A stretch of DNA of 64,000 bases from CAITJF01 sp032654645 (GCA_032654645.1 JAULAW010000016.1:310001-374000); one strand, 5' to 3'; positions 1 to 9,287 are shown, counted from the stretch's first letter. Notes: generated by a model from the sequence alone, not told the origin. Translations and numbers: made by a program.

Positions 1-89
1 ATGTTTTCTCCTTATCCGGGCTGACAAAAACAATCTACAGAAGTGGGTATCTAAAAATCAAGTGCTGGCCAAATGCAATTTAAAATATT

Positions 90-326
90 TTATATATTAT
101 TATTTAATAATGTTTTTATGCTGCAATCGGAGCCTTGTTTGCGTATGCGGCGACTATGTGTGGCGGCGCGTAGCGCCCCGTTATAGACCTCGTCCAGCTC
201 TCCGGTGCGGGCCTTTTCGAGACGCTGTTCCCAGCCAACGCCAACCATTTCATCCGCGATCAATGTGGCCTCCTCATTCCCGCCACCGTTCTTTGTCGCC
301 CGCGATGAAACTCCCTGCCACCTCAT
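90..326 (-). CDS. hypothetical protein, 78 aa
   Basis: Small ORF whose ATG overlaps the TGA of the preceding gene by one base (TGATG), which suggests translational coupling. The product is charged, with a stretch rich in Glu and Arg and no membrane segment or motif I recognise. The ORF is open over its whole length, but coding evidence is weak beyond the overlap. It could be a real second gene of a small operon or chance. Confidence 0.35.
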   Translation of the reverse strand: MRWQGVSSRATKNGGGNEEATLIADEMVGVGWEQRLEKARTGELDEVYNGALRAATHSRRIRKQGSDCSIKTLLNNNI

Positions 327-811
327 CAGTTCCTCAATCCGCCTGAGCCATTTCTTTTGGTTGAGCTAGGGAATGGCCTTGCGCCTGGAAGGCGAGAGGA
401 CTCGAGCATTTTGTCCAGTTGTTCTTCCGTCATGAGCGGCTCGTCAAAAAGGCCGATATTTTTCCGGACGATTCCGTGCATGAGCTGGAGGGTTTTGAGC
501 GCCCGCTCCATCGCGAGCGGGTCAATGTCGCACACCCAAAGTTTTCTGGTAACTCTGTCAAGAATCAGTGCGTGCTCTGCATCCTTCTTTTTATTGCCCA
601 TGACGCTATAACCATCGAGCGCCTTCGCGATGTAATCCCGCTGTAAAAAGCTTTTCCAACCATCGCTATCCCCGAACCCTTCCTGCACGCCTTCATAAAT
701 GACAAGCTCGTCGAACCCGTCCAGCCAGGACAAGGCCACAAACCGTTCTCTACCGAGGCAATCGAGCACAATTTCCATATCCCCCGGCGCTTTCACATTC
801 AATAGATGCAT
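326..811 (-). CDS. hypothetical protein, 161 aa
   Basis: The ATG at 811 follows a good Shine-Dalgarno (GAGAGGAA, 4-5 nt spacing). The protein looks soluble and alpha/beta, with no signal peptide. It contains an FDEL(V)IYEGVQEGFGD stretch and an IDPLAMERALKTL helix, neither of which I can assign to a family. It lies 104 bp downstream of the exported lipoprotein gene on the same strand and could be co-transcribed with it. Function unknown. Confidence 0.55.
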   Translation of the reverse strand: MHLLNVKAPGDMEIVLDCLGRERFVALSWLDGFDELVIYEGVQEGFGDSDGWKSFLQRDYIAKALDGYSVMGNKKKDAEHALILDRVTRKLWVCDIDPLAMERALKTLQLMHGIVRKNIGLFDEPLMTEEQLDKMLESSRLPGARPFPSSTKRNGSGGLRN

Positions 812-915
812 TTATTCCTCTCCATTATTTCCGTGAAATTGCGGTTCATCGCTGTTGGATTGATGCCTACTATTTTGGCGCCGGCCGCATGGTTCGAATG
901 TGGCCCGATGACGGC

Positions 916-2643
916 TCACTGGAAGCAGGTAAACTCGCTGCACTGACTGGCGCCCTGCATTTGTTCGGCGGCTTGAGCAATATAATTTGCTGGTTGGATA
1001 GCGGCGGCCGGGGCTGCGGAGAGCGCAATTGCTTTGCTGGCAGATGCCAGAGGCACCCATGATGCCGGATGCGGGTTCTCGGATAGATTCACATAAACCT
1101 GAAATGTCCCGGCGGGGCTCCAATCCGTTGGGGTGGCCGTGACGTTAAACGTGTAAGTGCCGGTGCCTTTCAAAACGGTGGGCTGCGGGTTTGGAAGTAA
1201 TGTGTAACTGTTGGCCGATGCCGTGTTGAAGCCTATCATCAGCATTCCGCTGTTTTTAGTCGCCAGCGAATATGAAACCACGACCGCAAATGACGTGCTC
1301 GCGCCATTGACCGCACTCGAAGGGCTGACGCTCACAATGGCAATGCTATCCGGTGCCGAGCCGACCACGGTAAAACCACCCGGGACTATATAGGCCTGAT
1401 TGCCGGTGAGGTCGGTTAAAGTGAGCGTGCCCGAAGTGGCGCCTACCGGGACAATGACGGCCAATTGGGTCAGCGTTCTGAAATAGGGTGTCGCTGTCAC
1501 ACCATTAAAACTTACCCGGTAATTGCCCGCGTTCTGGACAAAGTTTGCACCCGTAATGGTGACAGACGCGCCCGGTGCCTGGCTTGCAGGCAGCACGCCG
1601 GAAGCGCTGGTTACACCGGCAGCAGGAATTGCTGCATAGGTGAAACTCACACTCCCGGCCGTCGTGTAACCCCAGCCCGGTATCAGTTCAATCATGACGT
1701 CAATTTTCCCGGTTGAGCCATTGAACGTGCAGCCGGTGATTTTCAGCGTGCCCATAAACCCGATGGTTTTATCCAGAGCGCTTAATACGGATGCATCGGC
1801 GCAAAATGCAGCTTGCGAATCGGGCTTCGTCACATTATTCACTGTTATGCCAGTCTGAAAAGCGCCCGAGCTGGCACGGGCGGTCGTCAACTTGTAAGTG
1901 GCGGCTGCCGAAACATTGCTCGCGAGTATTAAAGCGTTAAGCGGGGCGGTCGCAGCGGTGAAATTGGCGGTCGTTGCATCGCCCAACAATGCCGCATACG
2001 TATAGCTGCTACCCATGAAAGTTCTGGAGGCTTGCAGCAGCGCCAACATGTCGTCCATCGTGTCGCCGGGCACTGCCGCGAATGATGCGGTGATCGGATC
2101 TATCGTGCCGAGCGGAGCAAGCCCGCCAAGCGCCGCGCGCAGGTTGGCGAGGGCCGTGTCGGCCTTGGCTTGAGTGATTGCGGCAAGCGTTGCGGGCGTG
2201 GCGCCCAAAGCGGCGAACCATGCACCGGGGTCTTGCGCCGCCAGGTTGGCCACCAGCAGATCGGTCAGCGGGGTGACATTCACCGTGCCGGCGGCAATTG
2301 CAACTGAGTGGTAGCGCGTGGTGTTGGTTATGCCGTTGATCGTGCCGCCGGAAACCTCCACGGCACAGGGCAAAGTCCGCCCGGAGATCGCGACAGACCA
2401 AGCGCCCGTGGTGCTGTTGGTGGTCGTGGCGAGCGCGCTGCCTGTCGCGCAAACGACACTGATGTTGCCGTTAGCGATCGGTGCGCCCACTGCGGCCACC
2501 CCGCTCAGGGCGCTGGCTGTTGGTGTGCTCCCGCCGCCACCCCCTCCGCCCCCACAAGCAGCCAGGCAAACTGCTGTCAGCAATACCAGTGCAATTCGAT
2601 TACTCATCATACTTATTCCAATCTTTGCTTTGTTAAACATCAT
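916..2643 (-). CDS. secreted lipoprotein with IPT/TIG-type domain
   Basis: Start chosen at 2643 because AGGGG lies 6-8 nt upstream; a longer reading from 2676 lacks a ribosome site. The N-terminus is a lipoprotein signal peptide with lipobox LAAC followed by a run of glycines, so the mature protein is probably tethered to a membrane by a lipidated Cys. The body is Ala/Thr/Ser-rich beta sequence. Around residues 340-440 an IPT/TIG-like immunoglobulin module is visible (GASVTITGANF, then VPVGATSGTLTLTD). The early section resembles carboxypeptidase-regulatory-like repeats (GVAAVGAPIANGNISV). Likely a surface or adhesin-type protein of unknown ligand. Confidence 0.75.
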   Translation of the reverse strand: MMFNKAKIGISMMSNRIALVLLTAVCLAACGGGGGGGGSTPTASALSGVAAVGAPIANGNISVVCATGSALATTTNSTTGAWSVAISGRTLPCAVEVSGGTINGITNTTRYHSVAIAAGTVNVTPLTDLLVANLAAQDPGAWFAALGATPATLAAITQAKADTALANLRAALGGLAPLGTIDPITASFAAVPGDTMDDMLALLQASRTFMGSSYTYAALLGDATTANFTAATAPLNALILASNVSAAATYKLTTARASSGAFQTGITVNNVTKPDSQAAFCADASVLSALDKTIGFMGTLKITGCTFNGSTGKIDVMIELIPGWGYTTAGSVSFTYAAIPAAGVTSASGVLPASQAPGASVTITGANFVQNAGNYRVSFNGVTATPYFRTLTQLAVIVPVGATSGTLTLTDLTGNQAYIVPGGFTVVGSAPDSIAIVSVSPSSAVNGASTSFAVVVSYSLATKNSGMLMIGFNTASANSYTLLPNPQPTVLKGTGTYTFNVTATPTDWSPAGTFQVYVNLSENPHPASWVPLASASKAIALSAAPAAAIQPANYIAQAAEQMQGASQCSEFTCFQ

Positions 2644-2726
2644 TTTTCCCCTATAAATGGACATGCAAAAAAACATCGTAAATCGTAGCGATTACTAGCC
2701 ATACTGATTTGGCCGTTTGCTCCCTG

Positions 2727-3116
2727 CTACTCGGAAAGCGGCTTCCGGCTTTTTGGCCTTTGCAGGTTAACGCACAGGCGATACATGTTTTGATCAACGG
2801 CGATGGCTACCGCCTTGGCGCAATCATTCGAGAGCAAATCGCGCGTCCTGGCGCCTACCAATTGCTCTACCTCGTGGCCGCACAAGGCGAGCAGGCGCTC
2901 CGCCTTTTTCAGGACACCGAATACAGGTTGGTTATCGGGGCATGTACTACCGGAACCGGGTTCTCGCCGGAGCATCCTTCCGCGCTTCATTGCCTCAAGG
3001 GCCCAGGCATGAAGCATCGTTTCCCATTCGCGCATGAAGCGCGCAGGGTCACTCGCCGCCTGGTTTCTAAGTTCCTGGGCAAGTTTCTTTTCACGGCGTT
3101 GGGTAGCTTTACTCAT
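2727..3116 (-). CDS. hypothetical protein, 129 aa
   Basis: Start placed at 3116 (MSKATQRREKKLAQEL); an upstream in-frame start at 3149 would add 11 residues. The protein is basic and helical, with two Cys in the centre and an LLALCGHEVEQLVGARTRDLL stretch near the C-terminus. No signal peptide or membrane segment. I do not recognise the family. It stands alone between the lipoprotein gene and the CRISPR effector operon. Confidence 0.5.
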   Translation of the reverse strand: MSKATQRREKKLAQELRNQAASDPARFMREWETMLHAWALEAMKRGRMLRREPGSGSTCPDNQPVFGVLKKAERLLALCGHEVEQLVGARTRDLLSNDCAKAVAIAVDQNMYRLCVNLQRPKSRKPLSE

Positions 3117-3149
3117 ACAGTCCTTCAAGACGGTTGGTGTCAGGCGCAC

Positions 3150-3613
3150 GCAGCCCTTTAGGTCGGCCCGAAATGGATGAACACTTCAGGCTTCTCTTGG
3201 CCGTCCCGCAGGGTTTCCTCTGCGCCCAGCCGGGCTACGTGCTACCTTTTCAATACGAACCACGCAGGTTCGTATTCGTCTTGAAGAACTTATTTGGTTG
3301 CGAGTGTGTGCACCTTACGGTGTCACTCTCGCATACTGCTAATGCTGGTTCGGTGCAACGACTACTTTTGTTCCAGCAATCTTTGCTTTGGCAATTTCTG
3401 TTCCCAGGCTTGCCATCCCGGAGGCTGAGTCAGGTTAAGTGCTACTTTTCATTTAATCGTGTACGTCGTCTCCTATTTACCGCATCGGTTTCCGTTGAAA
3501 AATACTCTCTAACAATCACTGCCCTCAATCAGCACGGATGCCATTATCCATACTTGGCACTTCATCAGCATATAAAACAAGCTTGTCGATAATTGCATTG
3601 AACGCCATGACTA
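3150..3613. other. intergenic, no gene seen
   Basis: This 464-bp stretch has only shadow ORFs. A perfect inverted repeat (ATACGAACC / GGTTCGTAT) lies near 3253-3276 with no T-tract. It may contain the end of the leftward effector operon transcript. I see nothing else in it. Confidence 0.5.
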
Positions 3614-4789
3614 TCAGGGTGTGGCAGGTTGATCCTTCATCCACTTTAGAACAAAATCCTGAATAGTTGTTATATTTTTGCCATCCAAGACTTGTATCTT
3701 GTAGGCATTTGCACGATCCATCGTCTTTCGATCAAGCTGTAACGCCGAAAGTAACAGGGTCGTACCAAACAAGCCTTTGGCTCTGGCACCCAAAGCATCT
3801 ATCTTGTTAAGAACATCCTGCCCCTTTTCACCTGAACCAAAAAACACCGTCTTGCACTCAATGAATAACATGCGGTTGTGATGGACAACAATACAATCAA
3901 ACTCGTTGTCGGCGCTGCCTTTATGCGGGCCCCATGAGCCTTTGACGTTGACTCTGACATCATCCAACCCCATGGACCGCAAGCGATCCCAAACATATTC
4001 CTCAAGCCAGACCCCACGGAGATATTTTGCCTTTTCAGCAGAAAGAAATTTAATCTTGCCTTCCTGAGGCTGCTCGATCAATTCATTTGTTACCAGCTCT
4101 TGAAGGATTTTATTTCCTTTATCATTGACCTTGATTTTTTGTACAGGGTTTGACAATACCTTATCGTCTCTGTCCAACGCTTTGTTCGCGGCCTCGTTAA
4201 GTTGCTGGATGAAATATCCATTAGCGACAGGCATTTTTCTTGCCAAGAACAGGGTTAGCGCTTTCCTTGCTTCGGCACGGTTACGCCATTCTTCATGGTC
4301 AGAGTCGCAAGAATCCACTGTAAACCCTCTGGCTTCGAGATAATCAGGCACATCAACCAGAGAATTGGGGATTCGATCAGGTGTTCTATCAAGATTAAAA
4401 TACTCGATGACGTTATGGTCAGTGTGGGTGTAAATTGTATCAACCTCACGATTCTTGCCGCCCTCAAACCCGATGGAAAAGGCCATAGCCATTAACTTCG
4501 TCCCCCCCGTCACATTGAGGACTATTTTTGAACCGGGATGATTCTTGAAAATTTTTTCAGCCTCATCTTTGGCAAACTGGATCAAACCTGACAACCGGGC
4601 TTCTGGAACATCACTACGGATTTCAACAGGTGTTTCGTGCCGTTTCAAAAATTTCTTGAACAACTCTCCTTGAGAACACATGCTTTTTGTTGTTATCGCA
4701 TATACCTTTTCCGGTTTCATCATCAAGATAGGAATAATGTTGGGCATGAGATGATCGGAAATCAGACAAATATGTATGTTGCTGCTCAT
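3614..4789 (-). CDS. card1: Card1/Can2-type CARF-nuclease, CRISPR ancillary effector
   Basis: 391 aa, the usual length for the Card1/Can2 (DUF1887) family. The N-terminal half is a CARF domain with the diagnostic NVTGGTKLMA loop at residues 92-101. A winged-helix-like linker follows. The C-terminal half is a PD-(D/E)XK nuclease with Glu263, Asp298 (NEFD) and Glu311-x-Lys313 (IECKT). Family members are activated by cyclic tetra-adenylate made by Cas10 and then cut single-stranded DNA, nicked DNA or RNA. It is the last gene of a three-gene leftward operon with csx16 and an NE0113 protein, beside the CRISPR array. All expected catalytic residues are present, so it is probably active. The cyclase source would be Cmr2 at 18.9-20.7 kb. 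Confidence 0.92.
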   Translation of the reverse strand: MSSNIHICLISDHLMPNIIPILMMKPEKVYAITTKSMCSQGELFKKFLKRHETPVEIRSDVPEARLSGLIQFAKDEAEKIFKNHPGSKIVLNVTGGTKLMAMAFSIGFEGGKNREVDTIYTHTDHNVIEYFNLDRTPDRIPNSLVDVPDYLEARGFTVDSCDSDHEEWRNRAEARKALTLFLARKMPVANGYFIQQLNEAANKALDRDDKVLSNPVQKIKVNDKGNKILQELVTNELIEQPQEGKIKFLSAEKAKYLRGVWLEEYVWDRLRSMGLDDVRVNVKGSWGPHKGSADNEFDCIVVHHNRMLFIECKTVFFGSGEKGQDVLNKIDALGARAKGLFGTTLLLSALQLDRKTMDRANAYKIQVLDGKNITTIQDFVLKWMKDQPATP

Positions 4790-4843
4790 GTGTTTCTCCC
4801 TTATCGTTTGTTAAAATTTCCAGCGCGCACGACATTCAAATCC

Positions 4844-5146
4844 TCAAGCCACATCTCCCACCCTCTGCACAAAATATTCTTCCAGCCTCGCGCCGCAACG
4901 CTGCATATCTTCCGCGCTCAATTCCCGGCCACGTTCAACGCGGGTCAGATCGAGCCGCATGTGCAGATAGCGGGCCTGGCGGTTGCAAACCTCGCAAGCC
5001 AGATTGACGGGTAAAGTGCCGATCACGACATCCCCTTCTTGCACCTGTTCCGGCAAGAGATGCTCGACCATCTGATCAACTTCAAAGCCTGCCTGGTGCG
5101 CCCAGGCGATTGCTCCGGGGTGGCGTGAAACGAACCATGTTGTCAT
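4844..5146 (-). CDS. csx16: CRISPR-associated protein Csx16
   Basis: 100 aa from the ATG at 5146, preceded by GGAAATCGTA. The reading frame is open upstream to 5242, but the family begins with MTTWFVSRHPGAIAWA. Other family hallmarks are GDVVIGTLPVNLA, ARYLHMRLDL and RGRELSAEDM. This is the Csx16 (VVA1548) family found next to type III systems. From memory it has recently been linked to breakdown of cyclic oligoadenylate, acting as an off-switch; the sequence alone does not show this. Its position between a CARF nuclease and a CARF-wHTH protein fits a signalling-control role. Confidence 0.9.
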   Translation of the reverse strand: MTTWFVSRHPGAIAWAHQAGFEVDQMVEHLLPEQVQEGDVVIGTLPVNLACEVCNRQARYLHMRLDLTRVERGRELSAEDMQRCGARLEEYFVQRVGDVA

Positions 5147-5272
5147 TACGATTTCCGATGTGAATTTAAGATGCGGGCATTTTAGCTGCCGCATCAGAAA
5201 GAAAACCGCACGACAAGCTTGTTGCGTGATTTCAAACCACACACTAACCGCACCCGCTCCTCTATAGTTCCC

Positions 5273-6523
5273 TCACCTGCCTCCCGCACGTTTGGAAGAA
5301 TGGGCGCCAATAATTTTTATCTGCTCGGCCGGAAGCTGGATTTCAAAAAATTTCATATGCCTATACCCCTGTTTATACTCGCCATGAATGAAATAGAGAG
5401 AACCTTCTGCCTTGTTGCCCATGGTTTGCTTTATTGCCCTTAGCACAAGAGTTTGGCGCCCTTCAAAATATTTAATCTTCATATTTGAATATTCAATCAT
5501 CGCTTCCCTTTTCACATCCGAATGCACACCCTTTCTTTCACATGCAATTCTCATCTTTTTTAATTCTGCTTCTCCCCATTTGGCCATTGTGCCTTGGAGT
5601 GCCTCGTAATCGCTGGAATTATCATGCTGAATATCCAGATAAGCATCCAGAAATTCATTTTCATCAACTTCGTGGTAAGCAACCGGCAGGTCTCCGCTCA
5701 ACTTCCTGCGTGCCATATACAGATACCATGTCAAGTTGATTGGCTGCAACGACACCTCTTTTCCACCGCAATGCAGGGTGCGTTTCCCGATGTCTATCAC
5801 AATTTCCTTCGGTCCGATGGCGGCCTGCAACGCGGCGACCATCTGCGTATAGCTCAGTTTCCCGGAAAACAACGGGTCATCATCGGAAAGTTTCCTGCGC
5901 AACTGCACGAACGGAATTTCAGAAAAATCCACCCCGCGCGTTCCGGGGATCAGCTTCTCGCCTTTTTTGAGCGGCAGCGGGTAATAGAAATCCTGGAAAT
6001 TTCCTCCGGGCGGGTCTGCCAGAACATGAGACAGCCTGTCTTGCGGGCGCGCAAAGAAAGACAATGCCGTCCCCAGGTAAAACCCCATGGATTTTCTCCC
6101 GCCCGCAATGGAAACGTGCAACGCGGAACCGGCATCCCGAGTAAACTCCCGCACGACTTCGGTAATGTCATCCGCCGCCATTTCATTTTCCTGTGCGGTG
6201 CGGATGTCGGCGCCGGGAAGCACACGTATGCAAAAAGCATCAAACTTGGGCGGTGGAATTTTGTAATCGGCGCACAACCGGAAAAACTTGCCTTGACCGG
6301 GATCGAGCAAATCGCGCTTGGCGACCTGAAATCCTTTTTGGGTGGTGACCAGATAAATTTCGGTGGGAACAAAAGGCGGCTCGCGCTCCACAGCCAGAGC
6401 GTACAGGGTCTCGGTGACCACCTGCGGCGTTTCGCCTGTCGTGAGCAACAAGATGCGACGTCCAAAAGTTTCCGGGCGCGCGGGATCATGATCCTGCGGC
6501 TTTGCAACAACGTGCTTCGACAT
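5273..6523 (-). CDS. NE0113-family CRISPR-associated CARF-wHTH protein (copy 1)
   Basis: Start set at 6523 because GGGGGAGGAAACC stands directly before ATG (MSKHVVAKPQ); the upstream start at 6556 has no such site. The product is 416 aa. The N-terminal CARF domain carries TTGETPQVVTETLYAL and AGGRKSMGFYLGTAL, both typical of the NE0113 (PF09623/TIGR02584) family. Around residues 260-300 a winged-helix segment appears (IDIGKRTLHCGGKEVSLQP), like the DNA-binding half of OmpR-type regulators. Family profiles are now named as CRISPR ring nucleases; a sensor or transcription regulator is the alternative. First gene of the csx16-card1 operon. A paralog lies at 23039-24235. Confidence 0.88.
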   Translation of the reverse strand: MSKHVVAKPQDHDPARPETFGRRILLLTTGETPQVVTETLYALAVEREPPFVPTEIYLVTTQKGFQVAKRDLLDPGQGKFFRLCADYKIPPPKFDAFCIRVLPGADIRTAQENEMAADDITEVVREFTRDAGSALHVSIAGGRKSMGFYLGTALSFFARPQDRLSHVLADPPGGNFQDFYYPLPLKKGEKLIPGTRGVDFSEIPFVQLRRKLSDDDPLFSGKLSYTQMVAALQAAIGPKEIVIDIGKRTLHCGGKEVSLQPINLTWYLYMARRKLSGDLPVAYHEVDENEFLDAYLDIQHDNSSDYEALQGTMAKWGEAELKKMRIACERKGVHSDVKREAMIEYSNMKIKYFEGRQTLVLRAIKQTMGNKAEGSLYFIHGEYKQGYRHMKFFEIQLPAEQIKIIGAHSSKRAGGR

Positions 6524-6719
6524 GGTTTCCTCCCCCAAGCGGAAAAATGCACTCACCGCGCTACTATACCTGCACTTCTCATAAAAATCGCATCGGAGCT
6601 GACAGCTTGCTTGCCAAGCAATTCCCGGCCAGGGTTGGCTCGCCCATCAAGCTCGCTGAATAAGGAAATCCTGCAAACGGGGTGGTGAACCCATCCGTAC
6701 TCACAAGCTTTTTACAGAC

Positions 6720-6870
6720 TTTTGAATGATCGGTTTTAGTGTATATTGAACCTCAATAAGGCAGGGGCTTAATCTGCAACGGTTAAGTGGTATCAGCTCC
6801 CTACCAGTCGGAGTTTGCCGAATACTCTGGAAACAACAGCCACCGGAAGGTGGCTGTTGTTCTGTGCGCT
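6720..6870 (-). promoter_or_regulatory. inverted leader-like copy (L0), probable promoter of the effector operon
   Basis: Read on the minus strand, this stretch matches the CRISPR leaders to its right. It shows, in order, a hairpin of GCCACC/GGTGGC type (6832-6862), then ATTCGGCAA, then ACTGG-TAGGGA about 8 nt later, then CCTGCCTTATT and a TATAC box about 50 nt further on. The same order and nearly the same spacing occur in L1 and L2. It points toward the NE0113-csx16-card1 operon, so I infer that a leader duplicate serves as that operon's promoter. Confidence 0.6.
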
Positions 6871-6956
6871 CTGTCGGACGCGCAATCTGGATAGGGGTGC
6901 CAGTTCCGCTTTCCGTTGGATGTGTTGATGCATAAGTGTTGCAAATTCCTTTTCCA

Positions 6957-7085
6957 GAAAAAAGCCACCTGACGGTGGCTACCCAATCTATTCGGCAACC
7001 CCACACTGGGTTATGGGTTCACTAAACACATCCAAGCTATTGAACATGCCTCTGCCTGATTGATTACTTTATACCTGAATCGAGC
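6957..7085 (+). promoter_or_regulatory. CRISPR leader copy L1
   Basis: Hairpin GCCACC-TGAC-GGTGGC (6965-6980), then ACCCAATCTATTCGGCAA, CACTGGGTTATGGGTTC, and about 53 nt later CTGCCTGATTGATTACTTTATAC. It is clearly homologous to L2, which abuts the array. L1 leads to a single repeat at 7250, but about 165 bp of unrelated sequence now lies between them. Confidence 0.7.
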
Positions 7086-7117
7086 AAAGAGGGAAAGCCA
7101 GCCGCCATTCTTGCAGA

Positions 7118-7249
7118 TCATCCTGGTCGCCGGGAATACAGTTGATCGAACACGGATGCCAGCCCCGGATGCGAGTCGCGCACGCCAGCGACCACCCTGG
7201 CCGCCCAATCAAAATATTCCTGCTTGCGCCCATTCGTCGACGGGAAGGA
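7118..7249 (-). pseudogene. C-terminal tail of an unknown gene, cut by the isolated repeat
   Basis: On the minus strand the 132 bp right after the isolated repeat read as a clean 43-codon tail ending in TGA at 7118 (…KQEYFDWAARVVAGVRD…SVFDQLYSRRPG). The composition looks like real protein. No start exists, because the frame runs back into the CRISPR repeat. I infer a leftover 3' end of a lost gene or an unusual captured segment; I do not recognise the family. Confidence 0.35.
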
Positions 7250-7285
7250 GTCTTAATCCCCTTCAGGAAATCGGGGCGGTGAAAC
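7250..7285 (+). repeat. isolated CRISPR repeat
   Basis: A 36-nt copy identical to the array repeats, separated from the array by the second leader copy (7286-7455). With L1 upstream it forms a minimal leader-repeat unit with no spacer. Confidence 0.95.
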
Positions 7286-7455
7286 GAAATGTTTCTGAGC
7301 GGAAAAACAAAAACCACCGCTTGGGTGGCTTTTGAACCCCAATCTATTCGGCAAGTCCGCACTGGGTTACGGGTTCGCATGCTAATCCCACTTTTCAATG
7401 GGAATTATCTTTGCCTGATTTACCGTCTTTATACATCAAAATAATGGATAAGGAA
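7286..7455 (+). promoter_or_regulatory. CRISPR leader L2 of the main array
   Basis: This 170-bp stretch directly precedes repeat 1 of the array. It contains a CCACCGC/GGGTGG hairpin (about 7311-7330), CCCCAATCTATTCGGCAA, CACTGGGTTACGGGTTC and TTGCCTGATTTACCGTCTTTATACAT, followed by GGATAAGGAA at the repeat border. The TATACAT box is a candidate -10. Transcription to the right agrees with the repeat 3' end GGTGAAAC, which would form the crRNA 5' handle. Confidence 0.75.
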
Positions 7456-9148
7456 GTCTTAATCCCCTTCAGGAAATCGGGGCGGTGAAACGTCGAAAGA
7501 CCTGGTCAACCCCTTCGACAGCATGTCTTAATCCCCTTCAGGAAATCGGGGCGGTGAAACCTGGCCAGGCAACTAAAGTTGTCAACAGTGAAGGGTCTTA
7601 ATCCCCTTCAGGAAATCGGGGCGGTGAAACTGGCGGAACAGTTCGTGTATGGAATTGGCCCACAGTCTTAATCCCCTTCAGGAAATCGGGGCGGTGAAAC
7701 AGGGATAGCGCAGTCTTTTGACTAAGGACAGGTTGTCTTAATCCCCTTCAGGAAATCGGGGCGGTGAAACGCTTTTAGCGTGCGGGTGTCGGTAGAGGAA
7801 ACTGTCTTAATCCCCTTCAGGAAATCGGGGCGGTGAAACGGTATCTGGGAATGCTCAGGTATTTGAGAATGCTGTCTTAATCCCCTTCAGGAAATCGGGG
7901 CGGTGAAACATTGGTAAAGATGTTGCTTGGATGGGCTAACCCGGTCTTAATCCCCTTCAGGAAATCGGGGCGGTGAAACACGAAGGGGAGAGAAACCCGT
8001 TTCTGCAGGACGTCTTAATCCCCTTCAGGAAATCGGGGCGGTGAAACGGAACTATGTGCACGTGGCCCGTGTACATATTGTCTTAATCCCCTTCAGGAAA
8101 TCGGGGCGGTGAAACCCGAAGGCGGGGAGCTTGCCCTGATCGACCACTGTCTTAATCCCCTTCAGGAAATCGGGGCGGTGAAACGTGAAGTAGCATGCCT
8201 GCAAAAAGTGTTCGAGGTGTCTTAATCCCCTTCAGGAAATCGGGGCGGTGAAACAAGCGGAATGGGAGTATGCGGCCCGCGCCGGAGTCTTAATCCCCTT
8301 CAGGAAATCGGGGCGGTGAAACTTCGGTCGGTGTGTTCTCCGCCCGGAAGCGGAGTCTTAATCCCCTTCAGGAAATCGGGGCGGTGAAACTCTGTGAATG
8401 GCTTGAAAAAGCCAGCATGGAAGTCTTAATCCCCTTCAGGAAATCGGGGCGGTGAAACTGGCGCAGCGAGGCGAAGAGTTGGCTGCAAAAAAGTCTTAAT
8501 CCCCTTCAGGAAATCGGGGCGGTGAAACGGTCGGTGGCATCAATATGTACTAGGGGTGGCGTCTTAATCCCCTTCAGGAAATCGGGGCGGTGAAACCAAA
8601 GGACCTTGCGTTCGCAAGGAAGGTGGTGGCGTCTTAATCCCCTTCAGGAAATCGGGGCGGTGAAACTATCAACCAGATTGAGAACGCACTTCGCACGATG
8701 TCTTAATCCCCTTCAGGAAATCGGGGCGGTGAAACGCGACGAGCCTGATTAACTGCACCGTGTCTACGAGTCTTAATCCCCTTCAGGAAATCGGGGCGGT
8801 GAAACGAGGACGAGGACGAGGGCGAGGCGTGGGTGCGCGTCTTAATCCCCTTCAGGAAATCGGGGCGGTGAAACTCGATCCAGAAATGGATGCGGGACTT
8901 CTTCATAGTCTTAATCCCCTTCAGGAAATCGGGGCGGTGAAACACTAATCATCGCGTTCGGGAACTTGCCATGCTGTCTTAATCCCCTTCAGGAAATCGG
9001 GGCGGTGAAACTCTGTTCAGTATCGCAATGAGCAAGGGTTTTACGTCTTAATCCCCTTCAGGAAATCGGGGCGGTGAAACAGGTGTGCGCGATGTTTGCA
9101 CCTCTGGCGGGAGTCTTAATCCCCTTCAGGAAATCGGGGCGGTGAAAC
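7456..9148 (+). CRISPR. CRISPR array, 25 repeats and 24 spacers
   Basis: Repeat is 36 nt, beginning GTCTTAATCCCC and ending CGGGGCGGTGAAAC, with an internal CCCC/GGGG hairpin. Repeats start at 7456, 7525, 7595, 7665, 7735, 7804, 7874, 7944, 8012, 8080, 8149, 8219, 8287, 8355, 8423, 8493, 8561, 8631, 8700, 8770, 8839, 8908, 8976, 9045 and 9113. Spacers are 32-34 nt and all differ. All 25 repeats look identical by eye, even the last. The leader is on the left, so the newest spacers should be at the left end. The GAAAC end is usual for repeats processed by Cas6 in type III systems. Confidence 0.98.
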
Positions 9149-9212
9149 TCTAACCTTTGAATGCCACGCCAGTCAAGGCTTGCAGGGGCATTATCTGCGC
9201 TTGCCCGGCATG

Positions 9213-9233
9213 GCCGCCAGAAAGCGGCTTTTT
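9213..9233 (+). terminator. Rho-independent terminator of the CRISPR array
   Basis: Stem GCCGC / GCGGC with a CAGAAA loop is followed by TTTTT, 65 bp after the last repeat. No T-tract exists on the other strand, so it acts on rightward array transcription. Confidence 0.65.
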
Positions 9234-9287
9234 CTCGATGCAATTTGGCATTTTTCTTTTGCAAACAATTCGCTGCGCATTCCGGCT

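Noticed and set aside
5594..6688. 364-codon ORF opposite the NE0113 gene
   Set aside because: Shadow of copy 1, which has clear CARF motifs and a strong ribosome site.
8703..8948. Open frames through the CRISPR array on both strands
   Set aside because: They are translations of the repeat (36 nt is divisible by 3, so stops are skipped); no ribosome sites and no protein character.
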